A stretch of 64,000 nucleotides of DNA, taken from the NCBI GenBank assembly GCA_007570785.1, contig ML664175.1, forward strand, positions 10,951,441 to 11,015,440, written 5' to 3'. The notes below the pieces were generated by a model, which was not told where the DNA came from, searched no databases, and saw only the letters and a list, made by a program, of their open reading frames with translations. The first letter of the stretch is position 1. Every line of letters starts with the position of its first letter. Below are positions 1 to 11,622 of this stretch, in pieces. The stretch is from Antilocapra americana. Its lineage: Eukaryota > Chordata > Mammalia > Artiodactyla > Antilocapridae. The translations under genes and the position numbers were made by a program.

Positions 1-1580
1 CACAAAAGACCCTGAATAGCCAAAGCAATCTTGAGAAAGAAAAATGGAATTGGAGGAATCAACCTTCCAACTTCACTCTATACTACAAAGCTACAGTAAT
101 CAAGACAATATGATACTGGCACAAAAACAGAAATATAGATCAATGGAACTGGCTAGAAAGCCCAAAGATAAACCTCTGCACCTATGGGCACTTTATCTTT
201 GACAAATGAGGCAAAAGTATACAGTGGAGAAAAGATAGTCTCTTCAGTAAGTGGTACCAGGAAAACTGAACAGCTACATGTAAAAGCATGAAATTAGAAC
301 ACTTTCTAACACCATACACAAAAACAGACTCAAAACAGATTAAAAACCTAAACATCAGACCAGAAACTATAAAACTCTTAAGAGAAAAACACAGGCAGAA
401 CACTCTTTGACATAAAGTACAGCTAAGATCCTTTTTGACTCACCTCCTAGAGTAATGGAAATAAAAGCAAAAACAAGTGGGACTTAAAAGCTTTTGCATA
501 ACAAAGGAAACTATAAACTAGATGAAAAGACAACCCTCAGAATGGGAGAAAATACTCCAAATGAAACAACTGACAGAGGATTAATCTCCAAAATATACCA
601 GCAGCTCAATATCAGAAAAGCAACCCAATCAAAAAATCGGCAGAAGACCTAAACAGATATTTCTCCAAAGAAGACGTATAGATAACCAACAAACATATGA
701 AAAGATGCTCAACATCACTTATTATTAGAGATATGCAATTCAAAACTACAATGAGATACTGGTCAGAATGGCCATCATCAAAAAACCTACAAACAGTAAA
801 TGCTGGAGAGGGTGTAGAGAAAAGGAAACCCTTGTGCACTGTTGGAGAGAATGTAAACTGATACAGCCACTACGGAAGACAGTGTGGAGATTTCTTAAAA
901 AACTAGGAATAAAAATTACCATGTGACCCAGCAATACCACTACTAGGCATATATGAAGAGAAAACTGTAACTGAAAAAGACACCTGTACGCCAATGTTTA
1001 CTGCAGCACTAATTACAACAGTTAGGACATGGATGCAACCTAGACGTCCATCAGCAGATGAATGGATAAGGAAGTTGTGATACATATCCACAATGGGATA
1101 TTACTCAGCTATAAACAGGAATGAATATGAGTCAGTTCTAATGAGGTGGAGGAACCCAGAGCCTATTATACAGAGGGAAGTTAAATCAGAAAGAGAAAAA
1201 CAAGTATTGAATATTAATGCATATATATGGACTTTAGAAAATAGTGCTGATGAACCTATTTGCAGGGAAGGAAAGGACATGCAGACGTAGAGAACAGACT
1301 TGTAGACACAGCGAGGGAAGGAGGGGGAAGGAAAGTAGCACTGACCTATATACACTACCATGTGTAAAATAGACAGCTAGTAGGAAGCTGCTGAATAACA
1401 CAGGGAGCCCAGCTTGGTGCTCTGGGATGGCCTAGAGGGGTGGGATGGGAGCAGGGAGGGAGGGTCACAAGTGAGGGACATATATATAATAATGGCTGAT
1501 TCATGTTGTTGTATGGCATAAACCAACACAACATTATAAAGCAATTATCCTCCAATTAAAAAATAAAATGAAATAAAAAT
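1..1580 (+). mobile_element. L1 LINE, ORF2 C-terminal region and 3'UTR
   Basis: The first bases translate as the L1 ORF2 tail, with frameshifts. The typical ruminant L1 3' region (TTTGCAGCAA-type and GGAATATTACTCAGC-type segments) leads into the 3'UTR and an A-rich end near 1555-1580. The element enters from outside the window. Confidence 0.88.
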
Positions 1581-1777
1581 ATTTTATATTAAAGCATTCA
1601 TATAGAATCTAGAAACATGGTACTGATGAACCTGTTTGCAGGGCAGGAATAGAGACAGATGTGGATACAAGGGGAAGGAGGAGAAGGAGAGGGTGGAATG
1701 AACTGACAGCCCTGAAGTATATGTTATTATCATGTGTAAGATAGCTAGCTAGTGGGAAGTTGCTGTATGAAACAGGG
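1581..1777 (+). mobile_element. L1 3'UTR fragment
   Basis: It repeats the same 3'UTR text seen at 1225-1400 (AATCTAGAAACATGGTACTG, GAACCTGTTTGCAGGGCAGG). It breaks at ACAGGGACCTC, where a new L1 segment starts. Confidence 0.7.
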
Positions 1778-2570
1778 ACCTCATTTATAAACAATAAATG
1801 CTGGAGAGGATGTGGAGAAAAAGGAACCCTCTTGCACTGTTGGTGGGAATGTAAATTGATAACAGGCACTATGGAGAACAATATGGAGATTCCTTAAAAA
1901 AAAAAAAACAACGGGAATAAAACTACCATATGACCCAGCAATCCCACTACTGGGCATGTACCCTGAGAAAACCATAATTCAAAAAGATGCATGTACCATA
2001 ATGTTCACAGTAGCACTATTTACAATAGCTAAGACATGGAAGCAACCTAGATGTCCACTGACAGATAAATGGATAAAGATGTGGTACATATACACAACAG
2101 AATATTACTCAACTGTAAAAAGAGTGAATTTGAGTCAGTTCTAGTGAGATGGATGAACCTAGAACCTGTTATTTAGAGTGAATTAAGTCAGAAAGAGAGT
2201 CATATATTAACAGGCATACATGGAATCTAGAAAAAATGGTATTAATGAACCTATTTGCAGGGAAGGTATGGAGACGCAGACATAGAGAACAGACTTGTGG
2301 ACAGAATGGCATAAGGAAAGAGTGGGATGAATGGTGAAAGTAGCACTAACATCTATATATATACTAACGTGTAAAACAGACAGCAGGCGAGAAGTTGCTG
2401 TATAACAAAGGGAGCCCTGCTTGGTGCTCTATGATGACTAGAGGGGAGGGAGGCTCAAGAGAGAGGTGATATATATGTATAATTATGGCTGATTTGTGCT
2501 GTTGTATAGCAGAAACCAACACAACATTGTAAAGCAATTTTCCCCCAATTAAAAAAGAAATTTAAAAAAA
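1778..2570 (+). mobile_element. L1 3' end (third copy in the stack)
   Basis: Starts at AACAATAAATGCTGGAGAGG, passes GACCCAGCAATCCCACTACT, and ends with an A-rich tail at 2545-2572. Same order as 780-1560. Confidence 0.8.
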
Positions 2571-2775
2571 TAGGAAGCTCAGCTTGGTGCTCTGTGATGA
2601 CCTAGAGGGGTGGGACGGTGGGAGATGGGAGGCAGGCTCAACAGGAAGGGGATATATGTATACTTATGGCTGACTCATATTGTTGTACTGCAGAAATTAA
2701 TGCAACACTGTAAAGCTGAGCCACTGGGGAAGCACTTAAAGCAATTACCCTCCAATTAAAAATTGTTTTTAAAAT
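2571..2775 (+). mobile_element. L1 3'UTR fragment with a tiny SINE head
   Basis: Another copy of the L1 3'UTR (GCTCAGCTTGGTGCTCTGTG to CCAATTAAAAA). Inside it, 2716-2736 reads as the reverse complement of a Bov-tA SINE head and is flanked by TAAAGC repeats. Confidence 0.7.
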
Positions 2776-3571
2776 AGATACACTTGAATAATGGAAAAGA
2801 AGTCAACAAACAACAAATTCTGGAGAGAATGTGGGGAAAGAGAGGCCTCCTATATTGTTGGTGGGAATGTATATTAGTGTAGCCACCATGGAAAACTGTG
2901 GAAGTTCCTCAGAAAACTAAACATAGAATTACCCTATGATTCAGCAGTCCCACTCCCAGGCATATAGCTAGACAAAACTCTAATCCCAAAAGATACATAC
3001 CCTCTATGTTCATAGCAGCACTATTCACAACAGCCAAAACATGGAAACAACCTAAATGTCCATCAACAGATGAATGGATAAAGAAGACATAGTACATATA
3101 TACATAGAATGAATAGTACTCAGCATAAAAGGGATGAAATAATGCCATTTGCAGCAGTGTGGATGCAACTAGAGATTAGCATACTAACTAAAGGAAGTCA
3201 GAAAGAGAAAGACAAACACCACATGATATCACTTACATGAAAAATCCAAAATATGACACAAATGGACTTATTTATGAAACAGAAACAGACTCATAGACCA
3301 TAGAGAACAGATTTGTGGTTGCCAAGGGGGAGGGAAGGACTGGGAATTTGGGATTAGAAGATATAAACTATTACATATAGGATGGATAAACAACAGAGTC
3401 CTACTGTATAGCATAGAAAACTATATTCAATATCCTATAATAAACCATAATGGAATAGAATGTGAAAAAGAATGTCTGTATATAACTGAGTCCACTTTGC
3501 TGTACAGCAGAGATTGGCACACACTGTACATCAACTCTACTTCAATAAAAATACAATTAAATAAAAACAAA
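2776..3571 (+). mobile_element. L1 3' end
   Basis: L1 text from CAACAAATTCTGGAGAGAAT to the end of the 3'UTR (ACTTCAATAAAAATACAATT). It is more diverged than the first copy. Confidence 0.8.
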
Positions 3572-4555
3572 CACCTCATTAAACTTAAAAGCTTCTGCAC
3601 AGCAAAGGAAGTCATAAACAACAAAAAGACAATCCACAGAATGGGAAAAAATATTTGCAAAAGAAGCAACAGATGAGGAATTAATCTACAAAATGTACAA
3701 ACAGCTCACGCAGCTCTATGTCAAATAAAAAAAAAAAATAGGCAGAGGCTTTAAATAGCCATTTCTCCAGAGAAGACACACTGATGGCCAAAAAGCACAT
3801 GAAAAGATGCTAAACATCACTAATTATCAGAGAAACATAAAATTACAGTGAGGGATCACCTCACCTAAGTCAGAATGGCCTCATCAAAAAGTCTATGGAC
3901 AGTAAATGCTGGAGAAAGTGTGGAGAAAAGGAACCTTCCTACACTGCTGATGGGAACGTAAATTGGTACAATCACTATGGAAAACAGTATGGAGGTTCCT
4001 TAAAAGACTAAAACTAGAACTACTATATGATTTAGCAATTGTACTCTTGGGCATATATCCAAAGAAAACTGTAATTTCAAAAATCACTTGCCCCCCAATG
4101 TTCGTTACAGCACTATATACCACGACCAAGACATAAAAGCAACTTAAATGTCCATCAACAGAGGAATCAATAATGATATGGTACATTTATACAGTGGAGT
4201 ATTACCCAGCCATAACAATGAAATAATGTCATTTGCAGCAACGTGGATGAATTCAGAAATTATTACACTGAGTGAAGTAAGTCATACAGAGACAAATATC
4301 ATATGATACCACTCATATGTGAATCTAATATTTTACAGAACAGAAACAGACTTGGAGATAAAAAAACAACTTATGGCTACCAAAGGGGGAATGTGGGGGG
4401 CGGTTAAATCAGGAGCTTGGGATTAACATATACACCTACATAACAAAGGTAACCAACAAGGACCTACTATATAGCACGGAAAACTCTACTCAATATTCTG
4501 TGATAACCTACATGAGAAAAGAATCAGAAAATAAGTGCATGTGTAACAATAAAAA
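3572..4555 (+). mobile_element. L1 3' end
   Basis: Starts at CTTAAAAGCTTCTGCACAGC (ORF2 region), runs through the 3' region and ends near TGTGTAACAATAAAAAAG, where BovB sequence begins. Confidence 0.8.
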
Positions 4556-4713
4556 AGGCTGACGCCAAAGAATTGATTCTTTTGAACTGTGGTGCTGGAG
4601 AAGACTCTTGAGAGCCCCTTGGACAGCAAGGAGAGCAAACCAGTCAATCCTAAAGGAGATCACCCCTGACTATTCGTTGGAAGGACTCGTGCTGAAGCTG
4701 AAGTTCCAATACT
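4556..4713 (+). mobile_element. BovB 3' fragment
   Basis: GCCAAAGAATTGATTCTTTT through GGAAGGACTCGTGCTGAAGC matches the 3' third of BovB. It stops at CCAATACTT and gives way to an L1 3'UTR piece. Confidence 0.8.
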
Positions 4714-4773
4714 TGAGAGTAGCATGGAAATATATACATTACCATATGTAAAACAGATAGCTAATGGAAAGTT

Positions 4774-4919
4774 AAGGGATCCCTTAGTGGCTCAGATGGT
4801 AAAGGATCTGCCTGCAATGCAGGAAACCCGGTTTGATCCCTGGGAAAGGAAAATCCCCTGGAGAAGGGAATGGCTACCTGCTCTACTATTCTTGCCTGAA
4901 GAATCCCATGGACAGAGGA
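4774..4919 (+). mobile_element. Bov-tA SINE, head and middle
   Basis: GGATCCCTTAGTGGCTCAGA head, TGCCTGCAATGCAGGAAACC, GAATCCCATGGACAGAGGA. It is continued by BovB-derived sequence containing the RPL41 insertion site. Confidence 0.8.
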
Positions 4920-4940
4920 CTTTTGAAAGTCCCTTGGACA

Positions 4941-5370
<430 letters not shown>

Positions 5371-5693
5371 GAAAGTCCCTTGGACAGCAAAGAGATCAAG
5401 TCAGTCAGTCCTAAAGGTAATCAACCCTGAATATTCATTGGAAGGACTGATGCTGAATACTCAGCCACCTGATGTGAAGTGCCAACTCACTGGAAAAGAT
5501 CTTGATACTGGGAAAGATTGAGGACAGGAGTAGGAGTGGGTGACAGTGGACAAGATGGTTGGATAGCATTACTAACTCAACAGACACGATTCCACTGAGC
5601 AAACTCCAGGAGAGAGCGAAGGATAGGGATGTTTGGCATGCAGTCTATATGGGGTCACAAAGGGTTGGACACGACTTAGTCACTGAACAACAA
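5371..5693 (+). mobile_element. BovB 3' end
   Basis: From CCCTTGGACAGCAAAGAGAT through GGAAGGACTGATGCTGAATA to GGACACGACTTAGTCACTGA with an AACAACAA tail. Confidence 0.85.
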
Positions 5694-6025
5694 TGAGAAC
5701 TTGCCATATAATACAAGGAGCTAAACCTGGTGCTCTGGGACAACCTAAAGGAGTGGGAGGTTCACAAGGGAGGGGATATTCATGAATTCTGATTCATGTT
5801 GACGTATGGCAGAAACTGGACAATATTGTAAAGCAATTACCCTCCAAATAATTTTTTTAAAAGTTACTAAAAATAATGGTCCCTCTTATAATATTTAAAT
5901 GAAATACTCAACTATATTACTGCAGCCTATTTTTAAGTGTTGAAAAAGGATTTCCTAGAGTTATCACGTGAAGCATATGGTGAGTTTTGTTTCATATTCC
6001 TGATTTGCCTTTTTTCATTTCTCAG

Positions 6026-6122
6026 CCAAACAGGTAGGACTCGTGAGATCGCAATGCCTTCCAGGAACTATACCCCGTACACACGAGTCCTAGAGTTGAC
6101 CACCAAGAAAACTCTGACCTAA
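6026..6122 (+). CDS. MYZAP: MYZAP last coding exon (C-terminal 31 residues plus stop)
   Basis: Partial gene: only the final exon lies in the window. A pyrimidine-rich tract ending in CAG (6010-6025) forms the acceptor. The exon starts with one base (C, third base of a Ser codon), then encodes QTGRTREIAMPSRNY, TPYTRVLELTTKKTLT and TAA at 6120-6122. I recognise this as the C-terminus of myocardial zonula adherens protein, a coiled-coil protein of cardiac intercalated discs linked to Rho/SRF signalling. As I recall it, the human tail differs at two positions (IV to IA, TM to TT). The coiled-coil region lies upstream of the window. The gap of about 19 kb to POLR2M and the shared strand fit the human locus. 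The reading frame continues open upstream into the intron, but the acceptor and family match place the exon start at 6026. Identification is by remembered homology. Confidence 0.94.
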
Positions 6123-6965
6123 ACACTTGGAGAAGTGTACTTTTCACTGATGGACAAAGGCCCTGGAACCCTGCAGCCTGAAGTCTGGAAAGGGTGACTG
6201 TTGCTTCCTCCTGTACACTGTTTTAAGTCCCAGTGGAAATTGCCGAGGTTTTGCTCCACTTCTAAAACATGAGGCGAGGTGGAGGTGGAGGGGGGGAGGG
6301 CAGAAGAGAGAAGTTTCAAAGTCATTTTTAAAACACCCAAGCGGTGTATGTATGTGCCCTGCTGTACTGGGCCGTCGTTAGCTTTCCATGTAGACACTGA
6401 GTCCTGGCAGAAGAATTCTGTATTTTCTGTTTTACCAGACTTTGGTTGGGAGGAAAAAGGGTATTAACTTGAAATTTCATGCTACTCATGCCAGGATCAT
6501 TTGTTACAGCATGAAGGTTTTATTTACCCGTAAAAGTATTAGAGGCAGTGTTTCTCTGCTACAGGGAAGCCTGTCCATAGGAGCATGGGCATCTGGGAAA
6601 ATGTGACCCTAGGAAGGAAGGGGCAGGTGCTCAGGACCTGTGCAGGGGCGTGGGAGCCTCAGCTGGTGCCGGTCCTTGTGAGGGCAGACACGCTTCATTC
6701 TGATGTGCTAATCCCTCGGTTTAATTTGTGCCTTATGCCTTTATGGGGCCAGCTGAAATCACTGTATTTCTTCAACCTGTGATTTACTTTTTCTTTCTCA
6801 CTTTAAATGAAAGAGAATTTTGTATGTTGTGGAAATTTAATCACTTAATGTTTTCACTATCAGTGTTTTCATTAAAAGAATGAATAATTTGTTCGTGCAT
6901 GCTCTACTTTGATATTATAACCTATGTCACATATGTTTAATAAATGTCATATATTTTGTTCTACT
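6123..6965 (+). other. MYZAP: MYZAP 3' untranslated region
   Basis: Unique, repeat-poor sequence runs from the MYZAP stop codon to just past the AATAAA signal. A GT-rich stretch (6970-7000) follows, as expected downstream of a cleavage site. The exact cleavage point is inferred. Confidence 0.75.
6939..6944 (+). terminator. MYZAP: AATAAA polyadenylation signal of MYZAP
   Basis: A canonical hexamer lies about 820 bases after the MYZAP stop. It is followed 25-60 bases later by TG-rich sequence, which suits a downstream element. Confidence 0.75.
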
Positions 6966-7239
6966 GATGCTGTCATTGTGTGTCATTCATGATTGTGTAG
7001 AAGGGTAAAGAACAGAACCAGGTTCTGGACTGTTCAAGTTAGGGCACCATAATCTTTCAATCAGTACAGTCCCTAGAATCATTTATAAATTGTGTGAGAG
7101 GGTGTGTGTGTTTGTGTGTATGTATTTAAACCCTGAAATTTATCTAGTTAACTTACCTTCTAGAAAGATTAAGGTGCATTCATGTTCATAAAACATTACA
7201 ATCATTTTTACTAAAAAAAAAATCCTGTGTGCCCAAACT

Positions 7240-7467
7240 CCCTGTGCTGTGGTTAGTCGTTCAGTAGTGTCTGACTCTTTGCAACCTCATGGACTGTCAC
7301 CCGCCAGACTCCTCTGTCCACGGGGATTCTCTAGACAAGAATACTGGAGTGAGTATCACTCCAGGGGATCTTTCCTCCTCCAGAGGATCTTTCCAACCCA
7401 GAAATCGAACCCAGGTCTCCCGCATTGCAGGTGGATTCTTTACCAGCTGAGCTACCAAGGAAGCCCA
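7240..7467 (-). mobile_element. Bov-tA SINE (antisense)
   Basis: Reads in reverse from TTAGTCGTTCAGTAGTGTCT to GAGCTACCAAGGAAGCC. An 8-bp direct repeat CCCAAACT (7232-7239 and 7468-7475) flanks it. Confidence 0.88.
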
Positions 7468-7767
7468 CCCAAACTTACTACCCCTTACCTTAAAAAAAAA
7501 ATAAAGAGCCAAAGAAAGAAAGCAAAGCAACTCAGTTGAGTAAATGACCACAAGTCAGCGTAGTGTCCAGAGGAAATGGCATATTTTGAAGTCAAATTTA
7601 TACTTAAATTGGGGTTGTGGGACCTTGGACGTATCATCAAAGCTCTCTGAAGTATCAACTTCATGTTCTACTAACTTGGGGTAATCATGCCTACTTGATT
7701 GCTTCAGCAGCACATATACTAAAATTGGAACAATATACAGAAGATTAGCATGGCCCCTCAGCAAGCA

Positions 7768-10260
7768 AATAAAATCTCTTATGATTATACAGTGGAAGTG
7801 ACAAATAGATTCAAGGGATTAGATCTGATAGAGTACTGGAAGAACTATGGATAGAGGTTCATGATACTGTAAAGAAGGTGGTGATCAAAAACATCCCCCA
7901 GAAAAATACAAGAAGTCAAAAAGGTTGTCTGAGGAGCCCTTACAAACAGCTAAGAAGAGAAGAGAAGCAGCAAAGGAGAAAGGGAAAGATATACTCAGCT
8001 GAATGTAGAGGTCTAAAGAATAGCAAGGAGAGATATGAAACCCTTCTTCAGTGAGCAATGCAAAACAAAGAAATAGAGGAAAACAATAGAATGGGAAAGG
8101 CTAGAGATCACTTCAAGAATATTAGAGATACCAAGGGAATATTTCATGGAAAGATGGGCACAATAAAGGATAGAAACACTATGGACCTAACAGAAGAAAA
8201 GCAGAGACATTGCTTTACCAACAAAGATCCATAAGCTATGGTTTGTGAGAGCTGGACCATAAAGAAAGCTGAGTGCTGAAGAATTGATGTTTTTGAATTG
8301 TGGAGTTGGAGAAGACTCTTGAGAGTCCCTTGGACAGCAAGGAGATCAAACCAGTCAATCCAAAGGAAATCTGTCCTGAATATTCATTGGAAGGACTGAT
8401 GCTGAAGCTCCAATATTTGGCCACCTGATGCGAAGAACTGTCTTCTTAGCAAAGACCCTGATTCTGGGAAAGACTGAAGGTAGGAGAAGGGGACGACAGT
8501 GGATAAGATGGTTGGATAGCATCACTGACTTAATGGACAGGAGTTTGAGCAAGCTTCGGGAGTTGGTGATGGACAGGGAAGCCTGGTGTGCTACAGTCCA
8601 TGGGGTCACAAAGAATTGAACATAACTGAGCAACTGAACTGAAAACAAGCATAAGAGATTAAGAAGAGGTGGCAATAATACATGAAAGAACTGTACAAGA
8701 AAGGTCTTAATGACCCAGATAACCAAGATAGTGTGATCACTCATCTAGAGCCAGACATTCTGGAGTCCAAAGTCTAGTGGGTTTAGGAAGCATTACTATG
8801 AACAAAGCTAGAGAAGGTGATGGAATTCCAGCTGATCTATTTCAAATCCTAAAAGATGAGGCTGTTAAAGTGCTGCACTCAATATGCCAGCAAATTTGGA
8901 AAACTAAGCTGTGGCCACAGGACTGGAAAAGGTAAGTTTTCATTCCTATCCCAAAGAAGGGCAGTGCCAAAGAATGTTCAAACCACCACACAATTGTGCT
9001 CATTTCACACGCTAGCAAGGTAATGCTCAAAATCCTTCAAGCTAGGCTTCAACAGTTTGTGAACTGAGAACTTCCAGATGTACAAGCTGGATTTAGAAAA
9101 GGCAGAGGAACCAGAGATCAACTTGCCAACATCTGTTGGATCACAGAAAAAGCAAGAGAATTCCAGAAAAACATCTACTTCATTGACTATGTTAAAGCCT
9201 TTGACTGTGTGGATCACAACAAACTGTGGGAAATTCTTCAAGAGATGGGAATACCAGACCACCTTACTTGCCTCTTGAGAAACTTGTATGCAGGTCAAGA
9301 AGCAATAGGTAGAGCCTGACATGGAATGATGGACTGGTTCCAAAATTGGGAAAGAAGTATGTCAAGGCTATATATTGTCACCCTGCTATTATTATTATTG
9401 TCACACTTCTATTCAGAGTACATCATGCGAAACAGACTGGATGAAGCACAAGCTGGAATCAAGATTGCCGGGAGAAATATCAATAACCTCAGATATGCAG
9501 ATGACACCACCCTAACTGCTGAAAGCTAACAGGAACCTAAAGAGTCTCTTGGTGAAGGTAAAAGAGGAGAGTGAAAAAGTTGGCCAAAAACTCAACTTCA
9601 GAAAACTAAGATCATGGCATCTGGTCCCATCACTTCATGGCAAATAGATGGGGAAACAGTGGAACAATGGAAACAGTGTCAGACTTTATTTTGGGGGGCT
9701 CCAAAATCACTGCAGATGATGCCAGTAGCCACGAAATTAAAAGATGCTTGCTTCTTGGAAGAAAAACTATGACAAACCTAGACAGGGTAATAAAAAGTAG
9801 AGACATCACTTTGCCGACAAAGGTCTATACAGTCAAAGCTATGGTTTTTTCAGTAGTCATGTACGGATGTGAGAGTTGGAGCATAAAGATGGCTGAAAGC
9901 TGAGGAATTGATGCTTTTGAACTGGGGTGTTGGAGAAGACTCTTCAGAGTCCCTTGGACTGCAAGGAGATCAAACCAGTCAATCCTAAAGGAAATCAATC
10001 CTGAATATTCATTGGAAGGACTGATGCCGAAGGTGAAGCACCAATACTTTAGCCACCTGATGCAAAGAGCCAACTCATTGGAAAAGACCCTGATGCTGGG
10101 AAAGACTGAGGGCAGAGGATGAGATGGTGGGATGGTATCATCGAATCAGTGGACATGAGTTTAAGCAAACCCCAGGAGACAGTGAAAGACAGGAAAGCCT
10201 GGCATGCTGCTATCCCTGGGGTCACAAAGATTCGGACATGACTGAGTGACTGAACAACAA
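7768..10260 (+). mobile_element. BovB (RTE) LINE, 5'-truncated, inserted into U6
   Basis: Sense-strand BovB body with degraded reverse transcriptase. Fragments encode VQAGFRKGRGTRDQLANI, then FIDYVKAFDCVDH (motif A, about 9178-9216) and RYADDTTL with the catalytic YADD at 9494-9505. It ends in the typical BovB 3' end (GACATGACTGAGTGACTGAA) with an AAC-rich tail at 10240-10262. Frames are broken by indels and stops, so it is not active. It contains a second BovB 3' end at 8199-8644. Target duplication CAAGCA. Confidence 0.92.
8199..8644 (+). mobile_element. BovB 3' end nested inside BovB
   Basis: The outer BovB text (GGACCTAACAGAAG) breaks at about 8198 and resumes at about 8645 with AAGAGATTAAGAAGAGGTGG. 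Between these lies another BovB 3' segment, starting at GCAGAGACATTGCTTTACC and ending CAACTGAACTGAAAA. The same 3' segment occurs again in the outer element at 9790-10250, so this is a separate, 5'-truncated insertion. Confidence 0.85.
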
Positions 10261-10634
10261 CAAGCATGACACTCAAGTTCATGAAGTGTTCCATATTTTT
10301 TACACAAAAATAAATTCAAAATGGCTTACAGACTTAAACATAAGACATAACACTATAAAACTCCTAGAAGAGATCACAGGAGAAACATTTTCTGACATAA
10401 ACTGTACCGATGTTTTCTTAGATCAGTCTCCCAACGTAACAGAAACAAAAACAAATAGGACTTAATCAAGCTTACAAGCTTTTGCATAGCAAAGGAAACC
10501 ATAAGGAAAACAAAATAACCTACGGAATGGGAGGAAATATCTGCAAACAATGTGACCAAGAAGGGCTTAATTTCCAAAATATCCAAACAGCCCACACAAC
10601 AACAAAAAAAGCAAACAACCCAACTGAAAAATGG

Positions 10635-10852
10635 AAAGGAGGAGACTTCCCTTGTGGTCCAGTTGCAGGCTGTGCTCCCAACGCAGGGGCCCTGGGTTTG
10701 ATCCCTAGTCAGGGAACTAGATCCCACATGCTGCAATCAAGAGTTCATGCCATAACTGAAAGATCCCTCATGCCACAACAAAGAGGGAAGGTCCTGTCTA
10801 ACACAACTAAGACCCGGTGCAGCCAGATAAATAAGTATTAAGGAGAGAAAAA
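10635..10852 (+). mobile_element. CHR-type tRNA-derived SINE within L1
   Basis: GACTTCCCTTGTGGTCCAGT head, GGTTTGATCCCTAGTCAGGGA B-box-like region, and an A-rich tail with AAATAAGTA. A 9-bp direct repeat GAAAAATGG at 10626-10634 and 10853-10861 flanks the insert. Confidence 0.8.
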
Positions 10853-11578
10853 GAAAAATGGGCAGAAGACCTAAATAGACGTTTCTCCAAAGAAGAAATA
10901 CAGATGACCAGTAGGTTCATGAAAAGGTGATCAAATCACTAATTATTAGAGAAATACAAATCAAAACTACAATGAGGTACCAGCACCCACTTAGTCAGAA
11001 TAGTCATCATTAAAGAGTCAATAAATAAAAAATGCTGGGCAGGGTGTGGAGAAAGGGAACTCTCCTATGGCTGCTGGTGAGGATGTAAGTTGGGGTAGCC
11101 ACTGTGGAAAACAGTATGGAAGATTCTCTGAAAACTAAAAATAGAATTGCCATATATCCAGCATTCCACTTCCAGGCATAGATCTGGACAACAAGAGACA
11201 TGCACCCCTGTGTTCACAGCAGCACTATGCACAATAACCCAGACATGGAAACAACCTAGATGTCTATTTACAGGTGAACGGATAAGGAAGATGTAGTACA
11301 TATATACAATGGAATATTACTCAGCCATGAAAGAGAACAAAATAATGCCATTTGCAGCAACATGGATGGAACTAGAGATGATCATACTAAGTAAGTCAGA
11401 AAGAGAGACAAATACCCTATGATATCACTTATCTGTGGAATCTAAGATATGACACAAATGAACCTATCTATGAAACAGAAACAGTATCACGGACATAGAG
11501 AAAAGACTGGTGGTTGTCAAGGGGGAGGGCATTGGGGGGAAGGATGGAGTATGAGTTAGGGATTAGCAGACGCCAACT

Positions 11579-11590
11579 GGTGTGTGTGTA

Positions 11591-11622
<32 letters not shown>
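11579..11622. repeat. TG/TA dinucleotide repeat
   Basis: A TGTG run with one TATG interruption passes into TATATA within the L1 3' region. Confidence 0.9.

Larger units (their letters stand above)
7700..10300 (+). pseudogene. RNU6: U6 snRNA pseudogene, split by a BovB insertion
   Basis: The left part, 7700-7767, follows U6 from GCTTC.GCAGCACATATAC through AAGATTAGCATGGCCCCT to CAGCAAGCA. The right part, 10261-10300, resumes at CAAGCATGACACTCAAGTTC and ends GTGTTCCATATTTTTT, the U6 3' end. The direct repeat CAAGCA (7762-7767 and 10261-10266) is the BovB target duplication. Together the parts cover nearly all of U6 apart from about the first 6 bases, with several substitutions. L1 sequence follows the U6 3' end directly. 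It is not a functional gene because it is interrupted. Confidence 0.9.

Noticed and set aside
9078..9903. Active BovB reverse transcriptase
   Set aside because: YADD is present, but stops and frameshifts break the frame repeatedly and the 5' end is missing.
7700..10300. Functional U6 gene
   Set aside because: It is split by 2.5 kb of BovB, carries substitutions, and L1 is fused to its 3' end. No distal or proximal sequence element or TATA was seen upstream.
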